Shown here piece by piece: positions 18,625-28,336 of a stretch of DNA of 64,000 nucleotides (position 1 is the stretch's first letter; each line of letters begins with the position of its first letter). Under the pieces are notes generated by a model. That model had not been told where the DNA came from. It did no database searches and saw only the letters and a list, made by a program, of their open reading frames with translations. This stretch comes from Levilactobacillus enshiensis. Its GTDB lineage: Bacteria; Bacillota; Bacilli; Lactobacillales; Lactobacillaceae. Both the position numbers and the translations under genes were made by a program. The DNA lies in contig NZ_SULH01000005.1 in the NCBI RefSeq assembly GCF_007115095.1, forward strand, positions 62,001 to 126,000. The letters are read 5' to 3'.

Positions 18625-19974
18625 TTACTTGCTCAACGTTTCAACGATGTAGTGGTTGATGGTATCCTTAACTTCTTCCAAGTGGTCGGAGTGGGTAGCA
18701 GCAATCAATTCGGATTGTGGCTTGTCGATAGCGTAGTTTTCAAGGGACTTCAAGTCAGCCTTGCCGCTTTCGATGTCAGCACCAATACCGGATTCGTATG
18801 AGCTGTAACGGTCAGCCTTTAAGGTGTCTAAGAAGCCGTCTTCCTTCATAGCAGCGGCAACACGCAGGCCGGCAGCAAAGCTGTCCATCCCAACAATGTG
18901 GCCTAAGAAGAGGTCTTCTGGGGCAAATGATGAACGACGAGGCTTAGCATCGAAGTTCAACCCACCGCGAGGTCCGATGCTGCCGTTTTCGACAACTTCG
19001 TACATTGCAGCAGTGGTTTCGTACAAGTTAGATGGGTATTCATCAATATCCCAGCCGATTAACTTGTCACCTTGGTTAGCATCCAATGAACCTAACAGAC
19101 CTGCTTCACGAGCAACACGGATTTCGTGTTGGTAAGTGTGGCCAGCCAAGTTAGCATGGTTACCTTCCAAGTTCAACTTGAAGTCTTTGTCCAAGTCGTA
19201 TTCCTTCATGAACGCAATCGTGGTTGCGGCATCGAAGTCGTATTGGTGCGTCGTTGGTTCCTTTGGCTTTGGTTCGAGCAACATTTGTGCATCGAAGCCA
19301 ATTTCATTAGCGTAGTCCTTAGCCATGTGGAATAACTTAGCAGCATGTTCTTGTTCTTGCTTCATGTTGGTGTTCCAGAGTGATTCGTAACCTTCACGGC
19401 CGCCCCAGAAGACATAGTTTTCAGAACCGACACGCTTACCAATTTCCAAACTGTGCTTCAATTGTGCAGCACTGTAAGCAAAGATATCAGCGTATGGAGA
19501 AGTCCCAGCACCTTCGACGAAGCGAGGGTTGGTGAACATGTTTGACGTGTTCCACAAAACCTTCATGCCAGAAGTCTTTTGGTATTCAACGATCTTGTCG
19601 ACAACCTTGTCCAAGTTCTTGTTGGTTTCACGTAAAGTGTCGCCTTCTGGAGCTAAGTCACGGTCATGGAAGCAAAGGTAATCTACACCTAATTTGTTGT
19701 AGAATTCGAATGCAGCGTCAACCTTAGCTAAAGCTAAGTCCATAGGATCAGTGTACTTGTCGTATGGACGTTGGGCAGTCCCATCACCGAATGGGTCAAC
19801 CAAGCGTTGGTCGAATGTGTGCCAGTAAGCTACGGCAAACCGTAACCAATCTTTCATTTTCTTTCCGGCAATAACTTCTTCCGGATTGTAGTATTGGAAT
19901 CCTAAACCAGATTTCTTATCTTGATGGCCGACATATTGAATCTTGTCGATGCCTTTCCAGTATTCTTCAGTCAT
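18625..19974 (-). CDS. xylA: Xylose isomerase
   Basis: A 449-residue class II xylose isomerase (D-xylose to D-xylulose, two divalent metals, TIM barrel). The catalytic His is in YLCFHDRD and the metal-binding stretches are [16 protein letters not shown] and [27 protein letters not shown] precedes the ATG. First gene of xylAB, it has a promoter overlapped by a cre box and a XylR-type inverted repeat between promoter and start. Length is standard. Confidence 0.97.
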   Translation of the reverse strand: MTEEYWKGIDKIQYVGHQDKKSGLGFQYYNPEEVIAGKKMKDWLRFAVAYWHTFDQRLVDPFGDGTAQRPYDKYTDPMDLALAKVDAAFEFYNKLGVDYLCFHDRDLAPEGDTLRETNKNLDKVVDKIVEYQKTSGMKVLWNTSNMFTNPRFVEGAGTSPYADIFAYSAAQLKHSLEIGKRVGSENYVFWGGREGYESLWNTNMKQEQEHAAKLFHMAKDYANEIGFDAQMLLEPKPKEPTTHQYDFDAATTIAFMKEYDLDKDFKLNLEGNHANLAGHTYQHEIRVAREAGLLGSLDANQGDKLIGWDIDEYPSNLYETTAAMYEVVENGSIGPRGGLNFDAKPRRSSFAPEDLFLGHIVGMDSFAAGLRVAAAMKEDGFLDTLKADRYSSYESGIGADIESGKADLKSLENYAIDKPQSELIAATHSDHLEEVKDTINHYIVETLSK

Positions 19975-19997
19975 AATTTTATAATACCCTCCTAGTT

Positions 19998-20018
19998 AGT
20001 TCGTTGCGACAACCAACT
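19998..20018 (-). promoter_or_regulatory. Candidate XylR operator of xylA
   Basis: AGTTCGTTG-CGA-CAACCAACT inverted repeat lies between the -10 and the ribosome binding site of xylA, a classic repressor position. Confidence 0.6.
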
Positions 20019-20028
20019 TACAAATACT

Positions 20029-20065
20029 AGTATACAATCTTTTAATGTGAATGCAAGCGTTTTCG
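20029..20065 (-). promoter_or_regulatory. xylA promoter with overlapping cre box
   Basis: Minus strand TTGCAT (20051-20056), 16-bp spacer, TATACT (20029-20034). The cre-like TGCAAGCGTTTTCG (plus strand, 20052-20065) overlaps the -35, which fits CcpA repression by glucose. Confidence 0.65.
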
Positions 20066-20200
20066 CCAAAAAAGATTCAAAAAATTCAGGGCAAGAACTG
20101 TTCCCGGTCAACTCGACTAAAACCTGGTTCTTTCCTGAACTGTTTCTACTATATTAATGACCTATGATTGCTGACCACCAAAAAAATTGAGACATAACTC

Positions 20201-20258
20201 AAAAATCAGCTTTTTCAGAAAGCTACGCGGCTCTTCTGAAAAAACTGATTTATTTTTT
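20201..20258. terminator. Long hairpin terminator downstream of xylR
   Basis: AAATCAGCTTTTTCAGAA / TTCTGAAAAAACTGATTT with T runs on both sides, so it can work in both directions. Confidence 0.8.
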
Positions 20259-20303
20259 ACCATTATCGTGTCGAAACGTGCGCCACCAGGCATTTTGTTG
20301 CGC

Positions 20304-20360
20304 TTAACGTGAGAACAGAAATTATGCCAAGACCAGGCACCCCCCCTGTTCTCACGTTAA
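20304..20360. repeat. Perfect 15-bp inverted repeat
   Basis: TTAACGTGAGAACAG (20304-20318) and CTGTTCTCACGTTAA (20346-20360) flank a 27-base loop rich in C. It lies between the xylR stop and its terminator. There is no T run after it. It may be an intergenic mobile repeat or an mRNA-stabilising structure. Confidence 0.75.
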
Positions 20361-20407
20361 TGCTCGCAAACTAACCGCCTGATGGCCCACTCTCTTCAGC
20401 AGTTGAT

Positions 20408-21598
20408 CTAGTTTTCTGCGTCGAGTGGCCGGTCAAAATTCAATTCGTAGCCTTCGAGACCTAGCACGCGGTGTGTAATCAGGGAACACCCACCCAGGAC
20501 CGTTGCCAACCGGGCATTCGTGGTCAACTCAATTCCCAAATTGGAATCGGACAATTGTTGATAGACCCGCCGAATGTCCGCCAATAGATCTGGTAACTCT
20601 TCTACTAGTGGTGAGTTAATAAAGAACGCATCGGGGTCCAACGTCCGCATGGTGTTGTAAATCAAGCCGGCAATGGCGGTGGTAAAGGTCTGGAGGGCCT
20701 TTACGGTTTCCGGATCATTCGCCTTCGCCAGCCGCACAATTTCCTCACGATCCAGGGTATCAACGCCCTTCGCCTGTTCGACCTGGCGAATGACGGCGTC
20801 TTCGGAACTGATATCTTCAGCGTGAATGGCGTGGGACTTACCGTTGCCATCGATTTCGATACTGGCAATGGTCCGGCCAATTTCGCCGGCGTCCCCGTGT
20901 TCTCCCCGGAAGAGGTCCCGGTGCAAAATGACCCCGGCACCGATTCCTCGGTGAATACTGATAGTGACGGTACTGTTGAGTTGCCGCGCACCATTGAAAT
21001 CACGTTCGTAAATCGCAGACAAATTAGCTTCGTTTTCCAAGACGACGGGAACGTTGTAGGTCGATGTGAAGAGGTCTTCGAGGTCGACACCGTCCATGTC
21101 GATAAACGGCGACGTTTGTACCTTGTTATGCAAAACGATGCCGTGAATGGAGAAACAGATACCTAACAAGCCATTGCTGGTCTGATCTTCAGCTTGAATT
21201 TGCGCGATATATTGCTTGATTCGGTCGACCATATCATGGATCGACCGGCCCTTCGTTTCAATGCGATCATACTTCCACACATGCCCGTTTAACAGCGTGA
21301 CCAGCGCATGCAGATGCCGGTACCCCAGGTCAAACGTTAAGGTGTAGCCGTAGTTGCGGTTGATCTCAACCAGCGTCGGTTTGCGCCCACCCGCTGTCGA
21401 AGCCTCCCCCAGGCCTAATTCCGTTAAGTAACCAGCGGCCATCAACGTATTGTAGAGCGATGAGACCGTGGACTTATTCAGGTGAAGCTGGTGAGAAATT
21501 TCAATTCGCGAGGTGGGATGGTTGTTAAAAATCTGTTGCAGCACAAACTTCAGGTTCTGATCGTGTAACTGATTTCGATTCATACTTTGACGAACCAT
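20408..21598 (-). CDS. xylR: Xylose operon repressor XylR (ROK family)
   Basis: 396 residues: N-terminal winged helix (about 10-65; HPTSRIEISHQLHLNKSTVS), then a ROK sugar-kinase-like domain with a glycine-rich start in place of a clear ATP site and the GRTIASIEIDGNG segment. The sugar-binding EN..LS and HRGIGAG motifs are present. It represses xylA and xylT until xylose binds. AAGGAGGAGATTGG precedes the ATG. It is upstream of and parallel to xylA and ends with its own terminator. Confidence 0.93.
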   Translation of the reverse strand: MVRQSMNRNQLHDQNLKFVLQQIFNNHPTSRIEISHQLHLNKSTVSSLYNTLMAAGYLTELGLGEASTAGGRKPTLVEINRNYGYTLTFDLGYRHLHALVTLLNGHVWKYDRIETKGRSIHDMVDRIKQYIAQIQAEDQTSNGLLGICFSIHGIVLHNKVQTSPFIDMDGVDLEDLFTSTYNVPVVLENEANLSAIYERDFNGARQLNSTVTISIHRGIGAGVILHRDLFRGEHGDAGEIGRTIASIEIDGNGKSHAIHAEDISSEDAVIRQVEQAKGVDTLDREEIVRLAKANDPETVKALQTFTTAIAGLIYNTMRTLDPDAFFINSPLVEELPDLLADIRRVYQQLSDSNLGIELTTNARLATVLGGCSLITHRVLGLEGYELNFDRPLDAEN

Positions 21599-21899
21599 CC
21601 AATCTCCTCCTTATAGGTGACTAACTTTAGTTGCTCAACACGTCTTGAAAAGTCCCAACTAACTCGTGGTCGATAATTCCTTGACTTAATCAAGCTTTGT
21701 AACCGGTAACAAAATTAGTCCCATGGTTTAGTGAACCAACTAACCTAAGTATTACTCACGCCTTGTGAAAATACAACCGTTTTTCGATAATTATTTCAAT
21801 TAAACGTCTATTTAACCCTGCTATTTAGTTAGCGATTAAAAGAAACCACCCTGCAAAGATAGCAGCGTGGCCTCCCCTAACGATTCATTTTTGATTCAG

Positions 21900-22328
21900 C
21901 TACGCCTCGGTCAAAGACTGAATATCCGCAATCAATGAGGTCACCCGACTCCTGATCTCATCTCGTGATTGACGGAAGGTCGTCATGACCTGCTCCGGTG
22001 TCCCCGTGGCTTGCGCCGGATCGGTCAACGGCCAATGCAGCCGGGTGACGCTTGGCGGTGTGACCGGACACTTATCACGCGCATCGCCACAGAGGGTGAC
22101 CACGATATCACTGGCATTGAGGTAAGCGACATCAATCAGCTTAGATATCTGCTGGGAAATATCGATACCGACTTCTTCCATGACCTGAACGGCTAATGGA
22201 TTTAGCCCATGCCGCTCAACACCGGCACTAGCAATCGTCCAGTCTTGTGGGGCTAATTCACGAGCAAACCCTTCTGCCATCTGGCTGCGGCACGAGTTAC
22301 CGGTACATAGGAAATAAAGTTGCGTCAT
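21900..22328 (-). CDS. arsC: Arsenate reductase, low-molecular-weight phosphatase type (thioredoxin-coupled)
   Basis: A 142-residue LMW-PTP fold protein. The phosphate loop CTGNSCR has nucleophile C8 and R14. The redox pair C80 and C87 ([11 protein letters not shown]) is spaced as in the thioredoxin-coupled arsenate reductases, which distinguishes it from plain tyrosine phosphatases. It reduces arsenate to arsenite. The ATG at 22328 follows GGAGGTTAGACAA. No arsenite pump or ArsR lies next to it in this window. Confidence 0.88.
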   Translation of the reverse strand: MTQLYFLCTGNSCRSQMAEGFARELAPQDWTIASAGVERHGLNPLAVQVMEEVGIDISQQISKLIDVAYLNASDIVVTLCGDARDKCPVTPPSVTRLHWPLTDPAQATGTPEQVMTTFRQSRDEIRSRVTSLIADIQSLTEA

Positions 22329-22637
22329 TTGTCTAACCTCCAAAGTAAAGTGACCGTGAAGCATTAACTTCTAGGGTAACGATTGGGTGGTGCTGGCTTT
22401 CATTCATTATAACGATATTCATTACAAAATACCGCTGCTAATGCCCGTTTTCTCGAAAAAATTGCATCAACAACAAATTCATAAGTGATATTCCAATATT
22501 AACCATACAATAGCGGATTTACCGTTTGAACAAAATAAGTCTCGCGATTCCTCTTCGACAAGGATATCATGAGACTACTAGCTTAACAACTACGATATTT
22601 AACAGCCGTTGCTAAAACTATCCGGGGAGTGAATCAT

Positions 22638-23189
22638 ATGGAAAACTATCGATCGACCTGTATCAAATGTGGCAAGCCAATTCCATTAGGCGCCAATTTT
22701 TGCCAGCATTGTAGCGCTGCTCAGAGCTTCGAGGGCCGTTCAACCGTAACGATGCCCCTAGAACCTCTAGATTGTCCCTACAATGAAACCATCCGACCGA
22801 ATCTCATCTCATCGACTGGCCTCTTTTTTAAGAACCTGACAAACACTTCCAAACGCCTCGGTCGTGCAGATTACTGGTGGAGTATGGTTGGCATCGGTCT
22901 AATCAGCCTGTTTATCGGCATCTTTGGCCTCTTCACGCTGGGGCAACGCGCCACCTGGATTCAGCTCACCCACGACTCGGTGGCAACCTGGCTCGTCTTA
23001 ATCCCCCCGATTCTGCTAACGATTACGCTAGTCTGGGGCCTGATTACGGCTGAAATTCGCCGCCTGCATGATTCAGGTCATAGTGGCAAGATTTGGCTAC
23101 TCAATCTACTAGTACCATTTGGCGTGATCTTACTGACGATTATCTTGTGTGAGCCATCCAAGCAACGGGAAAATCCGTATGCGTCCTAA
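22638..23189 (+). CDS. Zinc-ribbon plus DUF805 membrane protein
   Basis: About 183 residues. An N-terminal zinc ribbon (CIKCGKPIPLGANFCQHC) is joined to a DUF805 domain with three to four helices, the GRADYWWS entry motif and IRRLHDSGHSG near residue 143. Such fusions are common in Firmicutes and have no known function. ATG at 22638 is used because GGGGAG lies 8 bases upstream. Its stop overlaps the convergent brnQ stop by four bases. Confidence 0.85.
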   Translation: MENYRSTCIKCGKPIPLGANFCQHCSAAQSFEGRSTVTMPLEPLDCPYNETIRPNLISSTGLFFKNLTNTSKRLGRADYWWSMVGIGLISLFIGIFGLFTLGQRATWIQLTHDSVATWLVLIPPILLTITLVWGLITAEIRRLHDSGHSGKIWLLNLLVPFGVILLTIILCEPSKQRENPYAS

Positions 23190-24574
23190 AAACGATCATT
23201 GTCCACCGTTGTCGTTGACTGACTGGCTAACCGAAGTTTTCCGAGCACTACCCCCAAGGTAAACCCTACCAGCGTTGGAACCAACCAGCCAAGACCTAGA
23301 CTGGCAAAGGGAATGACCTGATGATAAAACGTGAGAACCGTATGCACTGGTCCCAATTGTGTCACAACCTGTGGCGCACTATTTAGCATATCCAAGACCG
23401 CTGGGACTGCGGTAAAGGCAATCGTCATTTTATACACGATGCCAGCATATGGTCGTTTGGCAACGGTCAAGGCGGCTAAAATCAGGGCCAGAGAAAGTGG
23501 ATAAAGGAGCATCAAGACGGGTAAGGACCAGGCAATGATGGTGTCCAGACCAGCATTGGCGACTAGGAAGGAAACGAACGTGGTCACCCGCAACCAAGCC
23601 AGATAGCTGACCTTCGGAAATAATTTGTGGAAATCCTGGGCAAATGAGGTCACCAATCCGAGCGCCGTGGTAAAGACGCCCAGCGTTACCAGAACACCTA
23701 AGAAGAGGGTCCCAAAGTTGCTGAAGTAGTGCCCCACGATGGCTGATAGGGCCACGGCCCCGTTGTCCGACAACTTCATCTGACTCAGGCTAAAGGCACC
23801 AAGTAAAACTAAACCAAAATAGATCAGAATCTCTAACCCAATACTAAGGGTCCCCGCCTGCGCCGTCAGTTTAGTCAACTCTCGGTCATGATAGCCAAGT
23901 CCCCGGACGGCATGCACGAAAGTTACGCTCAAGGCGAGCAAGGCAACCGCGTCAACGGTGTTGTACCCTTCGAGGAACCCACTGATAGTCGCATTCGTTT
24001 GATAAGCCGTGGTCGCCGCATGGTTCAGACTCCCCATCGGGTTGAAGAACGCCACCACGAAGATGATTGCTAGCATGACGAGAAAAGCGGCGTTGAGGTA
24101 CTTGCCAACAATCTTGACCAAATTGTTTTGATGTGTGGCCAGCACGTAGGCCGCACCGAAAAATAGCCCCGTAAAAAGTAACATCCCCACGGTCGAAAAA
24201 CGTTGGGGCAAGAACGGTTGTACGGCCATCTCGTAGGCCGTAGTGGCGGTCCGTGGCGTGCCAAAGAACGGTCCGATCGTCAGGTGAACGAGAATCAGGA
24301 AGAGGGCCGCATAGCGCCGGCCAACTGGCTTAGCCAGATCAAACAGGCCATCACTCTTGGTGGTCACCACTGCTAAGATCGCCAATAATGGAAATAGCGA
24401 CCCCGAAATTGCAAACCCCAGCGCCGCTAAAAACCAGTGACTGCCAGCTAGTTGCCCCAGATGAACAGGGAAAATCAAATTGCCAGAACCAAAGAACATC
24501 CCAAAAATCAACGAACTTACCACAAGTAATTGTCCCAAATTCCGGTGCGACTTACCGGTTACTGTTTTGTTCAT
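23186..24574 (-). CDS. brnQ: Branched-chain amino acid:cation symporter BrnQ
   Basis: A 462-residue, 12-helix LIVCS-family carrier for Ile, Leu and Val. The FGSGNLIFPVHLGQ entry segment and the GPFFGTPRTATTAYE loop are diagnostic. GTGGAGGAATCAAA precedes the ATG. A T-box leader with an ATC (Ile) specifier lies directly upstream, so expression should rise when isoleucyl-tRNA is uncharged. That supports the transport assignment independently. Confidence 0.95.
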   Translation of the reverse strand: MNKTVTGKSHRNLGQLLVVSSLIFGMFFGSGNLIFPVHLGQLAGSHWFLAALGFAISGSLFPLLAILAVVTTKSDGLFDLAKPVGRRYAALFLILVHLTIGPFFGTPRTATTAYEMAVQPFLPQRFSTVGMLLFTGLFFGAAYVLATHQNNLVKIVGKYLNAAFLVMLAIIFVVAFFNPMGSLNHAATTAYQTNATISGFLEGYNTVDAVALLALSVTFVHAVRGLGYHDRELTKLTAQAGTLSIGLEILIYFGLVLLGAFSLSQMKLSDNGAVALSAIVGHYFSNFGTLFLGVLVTLGVFTTALGLVTSFAQDFHKLFPKVSYLAWLRVTTFVSFLVANAGLDTIIAWSLPVLMLLYPLSLALILAALTVAKRPYAGIVYKMTIAFTAVPAVLDMLNSAPQVVTQLGPVHTVLTFYHQVIPFASLGLGWLVPTLVGFTLGVVLGKLRLASQSTTTVDNDRF

Positions 24575-24614
24575 TTTGATTCCTCCACAACTTTTTTTGA
24601 TACTCCCATAACGT

Positions 24615-24870
24615 CAAAAAGAGCCCCTTCCCACTACGGGAAAAGGGCTCTACAAGTAGAACGGTACCACCTTTTTGTGGCGTCAACACGTCACACTCAT
24701 CACGGACTAACATCCGTTAGCCGAATAACGGTGGCCACCGCGATAACCTACATATCAGTCTCGAACTCGGAAATGATTTTCACACCCGCTAGATGGTCAC
24801 TTTCCACTAACCGTGACTCACTAAGCATCGCGACGGGTGCTACTTTTTTCCTCAACGTTTTAAAAGTATT
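24615..24870 (-). promoter_or_regulatory. T-box leader, specifier ATC = Ile
   Basis: Minus strand AAGGTGGTACCGTT (about 24659-24672) is the T-box core, followed by a terminator (GAGCCC / GGGCTC arms, 24616-24651, T run). The specifier loop reads GAAA-ATC-A with ATC at 24775-24777, and the lower stem I pairs TTTCC with GGAAA. Regulates brnQ. Confidence 0.9.
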
Positions 24871-24876
24871 GTCATG

Positions 24877-24905
24877 ATTATAGACACTGATTGGTGAAAA
24901 ATCAA
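24877..24905 (-). promoter_or_regulatory. brnQ leader promoter
   Basis: TTGATT, 17-bp spacer, TATAAT on the minus strand, about 7 bp before the T-box stem I. Confidence 0.7.
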
Positions 24906-24920
24906 TGGGCAATTTAATTA

Positions 24921-25205
24921 TTTTCTCATTATCGATACTCGGTGATTTTTGCCCTTAACCGATAGCTGCCTTGATCTGTAATTGGAAATATCGGCGATTT
25001 TTCGATCAACGGCTGATCCAGTCGTAATAATAATTCAAAAATAGCCGTTTTTCGAATAAATAGCTGTCTAAACACCATCAATAATGCAAAAATAGCCGAA
25101 TTTTGGATTAAGCGGGCACAAAGACCATCCATTTATCCAAAATTCGACTATTTTTCAATAAACAAGTTAGCAATATCGCCACTAATCCAAAATTAACAGA
25201 ATTTC
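24921..25205. repeat. Block of degenerate ~55-60-bp AT-rich repeats
   Basis: Between rarA and the brnQ promoter. A core resembling AATAGCCGWWTTTYGRATNAA recurs about four times in direct orientation (near 24945, 25000, 25047, 25095) and twice inverted (near 25130-25160 and 25175-25200, e.g. ATCCAAAATTCGACTATT). No frame is supported. Copies are strongly diverged. Confidence 0.6.
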
Positions 25206-25208
25206 GGC

Positions 25209-26531
25209 TTAGTCTTTCGCTTCATGCGCTTTTCGCCACTTCTTCACGTAATCCAAACGCTTCTTGAATAAGTCCTCGCGCCCTTGGTCCGTGGGCTGAT
25301 AATATTCGTGACCCACCAGCGAATCCGGCAACGTCTGCATGGTTGTCAGCTTATCCTTGGTGTCGTGCGCATACTGATAGTCTTTGCCATAATCCAAATC
25401 CTTCATCAACTTGGTTGGCGCGTTGCGAATCTGTAGTGGCACCGGCTCGTCACGGGTCTCTTTAACGTCCTTCTTCGCGGCTAAGCGCGCCTTGTAAATG
25501 GCATTGGATTTCGGCGCCAGTGCCAAGTAGGTCACGGCCTCCGTCAAATGGACGTCACATTCCGGCATCCCCAGAAACTGGCAGGCCTGAAAGACATTCA
25601 CAGCCACATTGAGCGCATTGGTATCGGCTAGGCCAATATCTTCGCTGGCAAACCGGACCAGTCGCCGCGCGATGTACAACGGGTCTTCGCCACCTTCTAA
25701 CATGCGCGACAACCAATAAATGGCGGCGTCCGGATCGCTGTTTCGCATCGACTTGTGGAGCGCGGAAATAATGTTGTAGTGTTCCTCACCCGACTTGTCG
25801 TAGAGCACGAATTTCTCCGTGATCAGCTGTTTCAAATCGTTCATGTCGACCGTCACTTGGTCGCCCTGTTTATCACCATTGAGCACCGCCATTTCCAGCG
25901 TGTTCAAAGCGGTGCGCGCATCCCCATTGGCAAATTCAGCGATGGCACGCAGTTCGTCGGCACCAATTTTAACATTGCCCTTGAATCCCTCTGAACTGGC
26001 CAACGCATTGGTCAACAGCTGTTCGATGTCGGTCGTCGCCAACGCCTTTAACACGAAGACCTTACACCGGGAGAGTAGCGCTGAATTAATTTCAAACGAC
26101 GGGTTTTCAGTGGTCGCCCCGATCAAGACGATACTGCCCCGTTCAACATAGGGTAGAAACGCATCCTGCTGGGCCTTATTAAAACGGTGAATTTCATCAA
26201 CGAATACAATCGTCTTCTCGCCAACCGCTAAGTCGTTACCCGCCTGCTTCATAATTTTTTTGATCTGACTGATACTACTGTCGACCGCACTGAACCGGAG
26301 AAACTTGGCCTGCGTTTGCCGCGCAATAATCTCAGCCAACGTCGTCTTGCCCACGCCAGGTGGTCCCCAGAAAATCATCGATGAGACCTGGTCATTTTCA
26401 ATCAGCTCACGGAGAATCTTACCGGACCCCAGCAGGTGCGTCTGCCCGACGAATTCCGCTAACGTTCGTGGCCGCACGCGACTGGCTAGCGGCGTATTTT
26501 GTTGGTTTGCAAATAATGATTCTTGCTCCAC
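25209..26531 (-). CDS. rarA: Replication-associated recombination protein A (MgsA/RarA AAA+ ATPase)
   Basis: About 440 residues with the RFC/RuvB-like AAA+ core: Walker [10 protein letters not shown] (near residue 58), Walker [13 protein letters not shown], sensor 1 [10 protein letters not shown], arginine-finger region LLSRCKVF, and the MgsA C-terminal tetramerisation domain ([10 protein letters not shown]). It acts at stalled forks and single-strand gaps. A GTG at 26531 (protein [10 protein letters not shown]) is preferred to a longer TTG frame since AAAAGGA lies upstream and relatives begin this way. Confidence 0.93.
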   Translation of the reverse strand: MEQESLFANQQNTPLASRVRPRTLAEFVGQTHLLGSGKILRELIENDQVSSMIFWGPPGVGKTTLAEIIARQTQAKFLRFSAVDSSISQIKKIMKQAGNDLAVGEKTIVFVDEIHRFNKAQQDAFLPYVERGSIVLIGATTENPSFEINSALLSRCKVFVLKALATTDIEQLLTNALASSEGFKGNVKIGADELRAIAEFANGDARTALNTLEMAVLNGDKQGDQVTVDMNDLKQLITEKFVLYDKSGEEHYNIISALHKSMRNSDPDAAIYWLSRMLEGGEDPLYIARRLVRFASEDIGLADTNALNVAVNVFQACQFLGMPECDVHLTEAVTYLALAPKSNAIYKARLAAKKDVKETRDEPVPLQIRNAPTKLMKDLDYGKDYQYAHDTKDKLTTMQTLPDSLVGHEYYQPTDQGREDLFKKRLDYVKKWRKAHEAKD

Positions 26532-26614
26532 GAGAGTCACCGTCCTTTTATCTTTAATGATAGGCTTGCGCAACGAAAAAGGCCAACGCTGGTAATCACG
26601 TTGACCACTTTTGC

Positions 26615-28336
26615 CTAGCGACTAGCCCGCTGTAACGCCGCCCGTAACTCATCATCGACAGCGTAAATGTAGAGACCATTCACCCCCCGCGTCAATAAAA
26701 CATTTAATTCATTTGGTAGGAGTTCATCATCAACGTGCTGTTTAGTCCCATCTGGCATGGTTCGATTCCGTGTGGCGTTGGTGTTCTCACTCGCCGTCGG
26801 ATCAAAAATGACTTTGCCCTCGCGATACTTGACTGAAGGTCCAATAATCACGCCGCTATAATTCAGGTCAAAACCTTGGATTGTATACGTCGATCCAACT
26901 TCACCCAACGTTTGATGTTGCTCGGCCCAAGCCAAATGCTTGGCTTGTCCCTTCTGGTCATCCGCTAGTGGCAACTGCAGATTCCACGGCAATGAGAAAT
27001 CGCCGACCGTCACCATATCTGTGTGGCCGTCCTTCAGTTTAAACGGCCAATCAAATGTGGCCAGCACTCGTGACAACCCGTGCGATTCATCCTGCGCACG
27101 AGCGACGATTGCTTGATACATGAGCTGCGGGTCATCAAAGATTCGCAGATCATATTGTTCATCTTGAGGAATTCTATCCACCACACGCCGGTCAATTAAG
27201 CTATGTAGCCAGGTGGTCGTTGCTTCGCTGGCATTCATCCGCAACTGCTGTTTGAATTTGATTAGATTGCCACGCTGAGCGGCTTTGGTCTCCAATTTCT
27301 GAATCTCACTGGCCGTTAAGTAGCCTTCCGTCTTCAGCATCTGTTTCGCGTCAAATACCGCTACCGTCAATTTGGCCCGAGTCATGATGTCCTGTAACTG
27401 ATTCTGGCCGCGGTAAGACTGCTTCCCTTGCGTCCACAACAGATGAGCCTCATCGACTAACACGACGTCGACCGGATCATCCGGGTCATGATGATTGATA
27501 AACGTCGTAGGCTTGCTGACGTTAGCGACTTTCATCCCCAATTTCTCGGCAATATTCTGATACACCTTGACCTGTTCATCATGATTGACCAATAAGTAAA
27601 TGTTTGCCGTCTTAAAATCGGTATAGTTTAAGTCTTCCCCCAGTTGCCACAACTGATAGAATAACGTACTCAATAAGACCGTTTTCCCGGAGCCAGCTTC
27701 GCCTTCAACTAGCATCAGTTGCTGCATCTCGTGGGCACGAAAGACCGCTTTGATTCGCCGCAGAATCAGCTCACGGGCATTGTCCTGTTCGCGAGTCAAC
27801 TCATGAAAGGGTGAGGCTTTGAATAGCGCCGAATCCCGGACTACGGATTCAATTGGAAATAGATCTGCATTAAACTGGTGTAATTTACGCCAAATCGCAG
27901 AAAAAATTGTCCCCTTTTCATCAGCGGTGTAGTATTTATTCTGCTGATTTTCGCGCCGGTTATTCAGCCTCTTGACACTCTCTACACCGGACATATAAAG
28001 CATCATGCTATTCTCGATGTCTAGTGTCAGCGATTTATTAAAGTGCGGATGGCCAATTACCAATAACTGTGAATCCTGACTATCTGCCAAGTATTGCCAA
28101 TCCTGACGGTCATGAATATCATCGTCTAAATGTTGGCGAGTTCGTTGCTCAATATCGTTGGTCTCACCAACATAAACCTGATAGGACTGCGGTTTCTCCT
28201 GATCATAAACAATATAGACCGTTGGATACTCTAATAGGAGCTCAACGTGCTGCCCGCTGACCTTTTCCTTGATGTCAGCCAGTCCTTGGCGACTAAAACC
28301 GACCTCCGTAATCACTGGCTTCGGTAATTTCGGCAT
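26615..28336 (-). CDS. GIY-YIG nuclease fused to DUF2075 superfamily 1 helicase
   Basis: 573 residues. An N-terminal GIY-YIG nuclease (YIVY at 41-44, YVGET at 55-59, R65, E109, N near 125) is joined to a DUF2075 helicase core with Walker A GEAGSGKTV (212-220), Walker B VVLVDEAHLL (near 293) and a C-terminal helicase motif region (GSTYTIQGFD, NELNVLLTRGVNGLYIY). The architecture suggests a DNA- or RNA-processing motor with its own nuclease. Its ATG follows the TAG of the MazG-like gene directly (TAGATG), so the two are translationally coupled. Function unknown; a defence or nucleic-acid quality role is plausible. Confidence 0.85.
   Translation of the reverse strand: MPKLPKPVITEVGFSRQGLADIKEKVSGQHVELLLEYPTVYIVYDQEKPQSYQVYVGETNDIEQRTRQHLDDDIHDRQDWQYLADSQDSQLLVIGHPHFNKSLTLDIENSMMLYMSGVESVKRLNNRRENQQNKYYTADEKGTIFSAIWRKLHQFNADLFPIESVVRDSALFKASPFHELTREQDNARELILRRIKAVFRAHEMQQLMLVEGEAGSGKTVLLSTLFYQLWQLGEDLNYTDFKTANIYLLVNHDEQVKVYQNIAEKLGMKVANVSKPTTFINHHDPDDPVDVVLVDEAHLLWTQGKQSYRGQNQLQDIMTRAKLTVAVFDAKQMLKTEGYLTASEIQKLETKAAQRGNLIKFKQQLRMNASEATTTWLHSLIDRRVVDRIPQDEQYDLRIFDDPQLMYQAIVARAQDESHGLSRVLATFDWPFKLKDGHTDMVTVGDFSLPWNLQLPLADDQKGQAKHLAWAEQHQTLGEVGSTYTIQGFDLNYSGVIIGPSVKYREGKVIFDPTASENTNATRNRTMPDGTKQHVDDELLPNELNVLLTRGVNGLYIYAVDDELRAALQRASR

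Noticed and set aside
24921-25205. CRISPR array
   Set aside because: Repeat units are strongly diverged, in both orientations and without constant spacers; no cas genes in the window.
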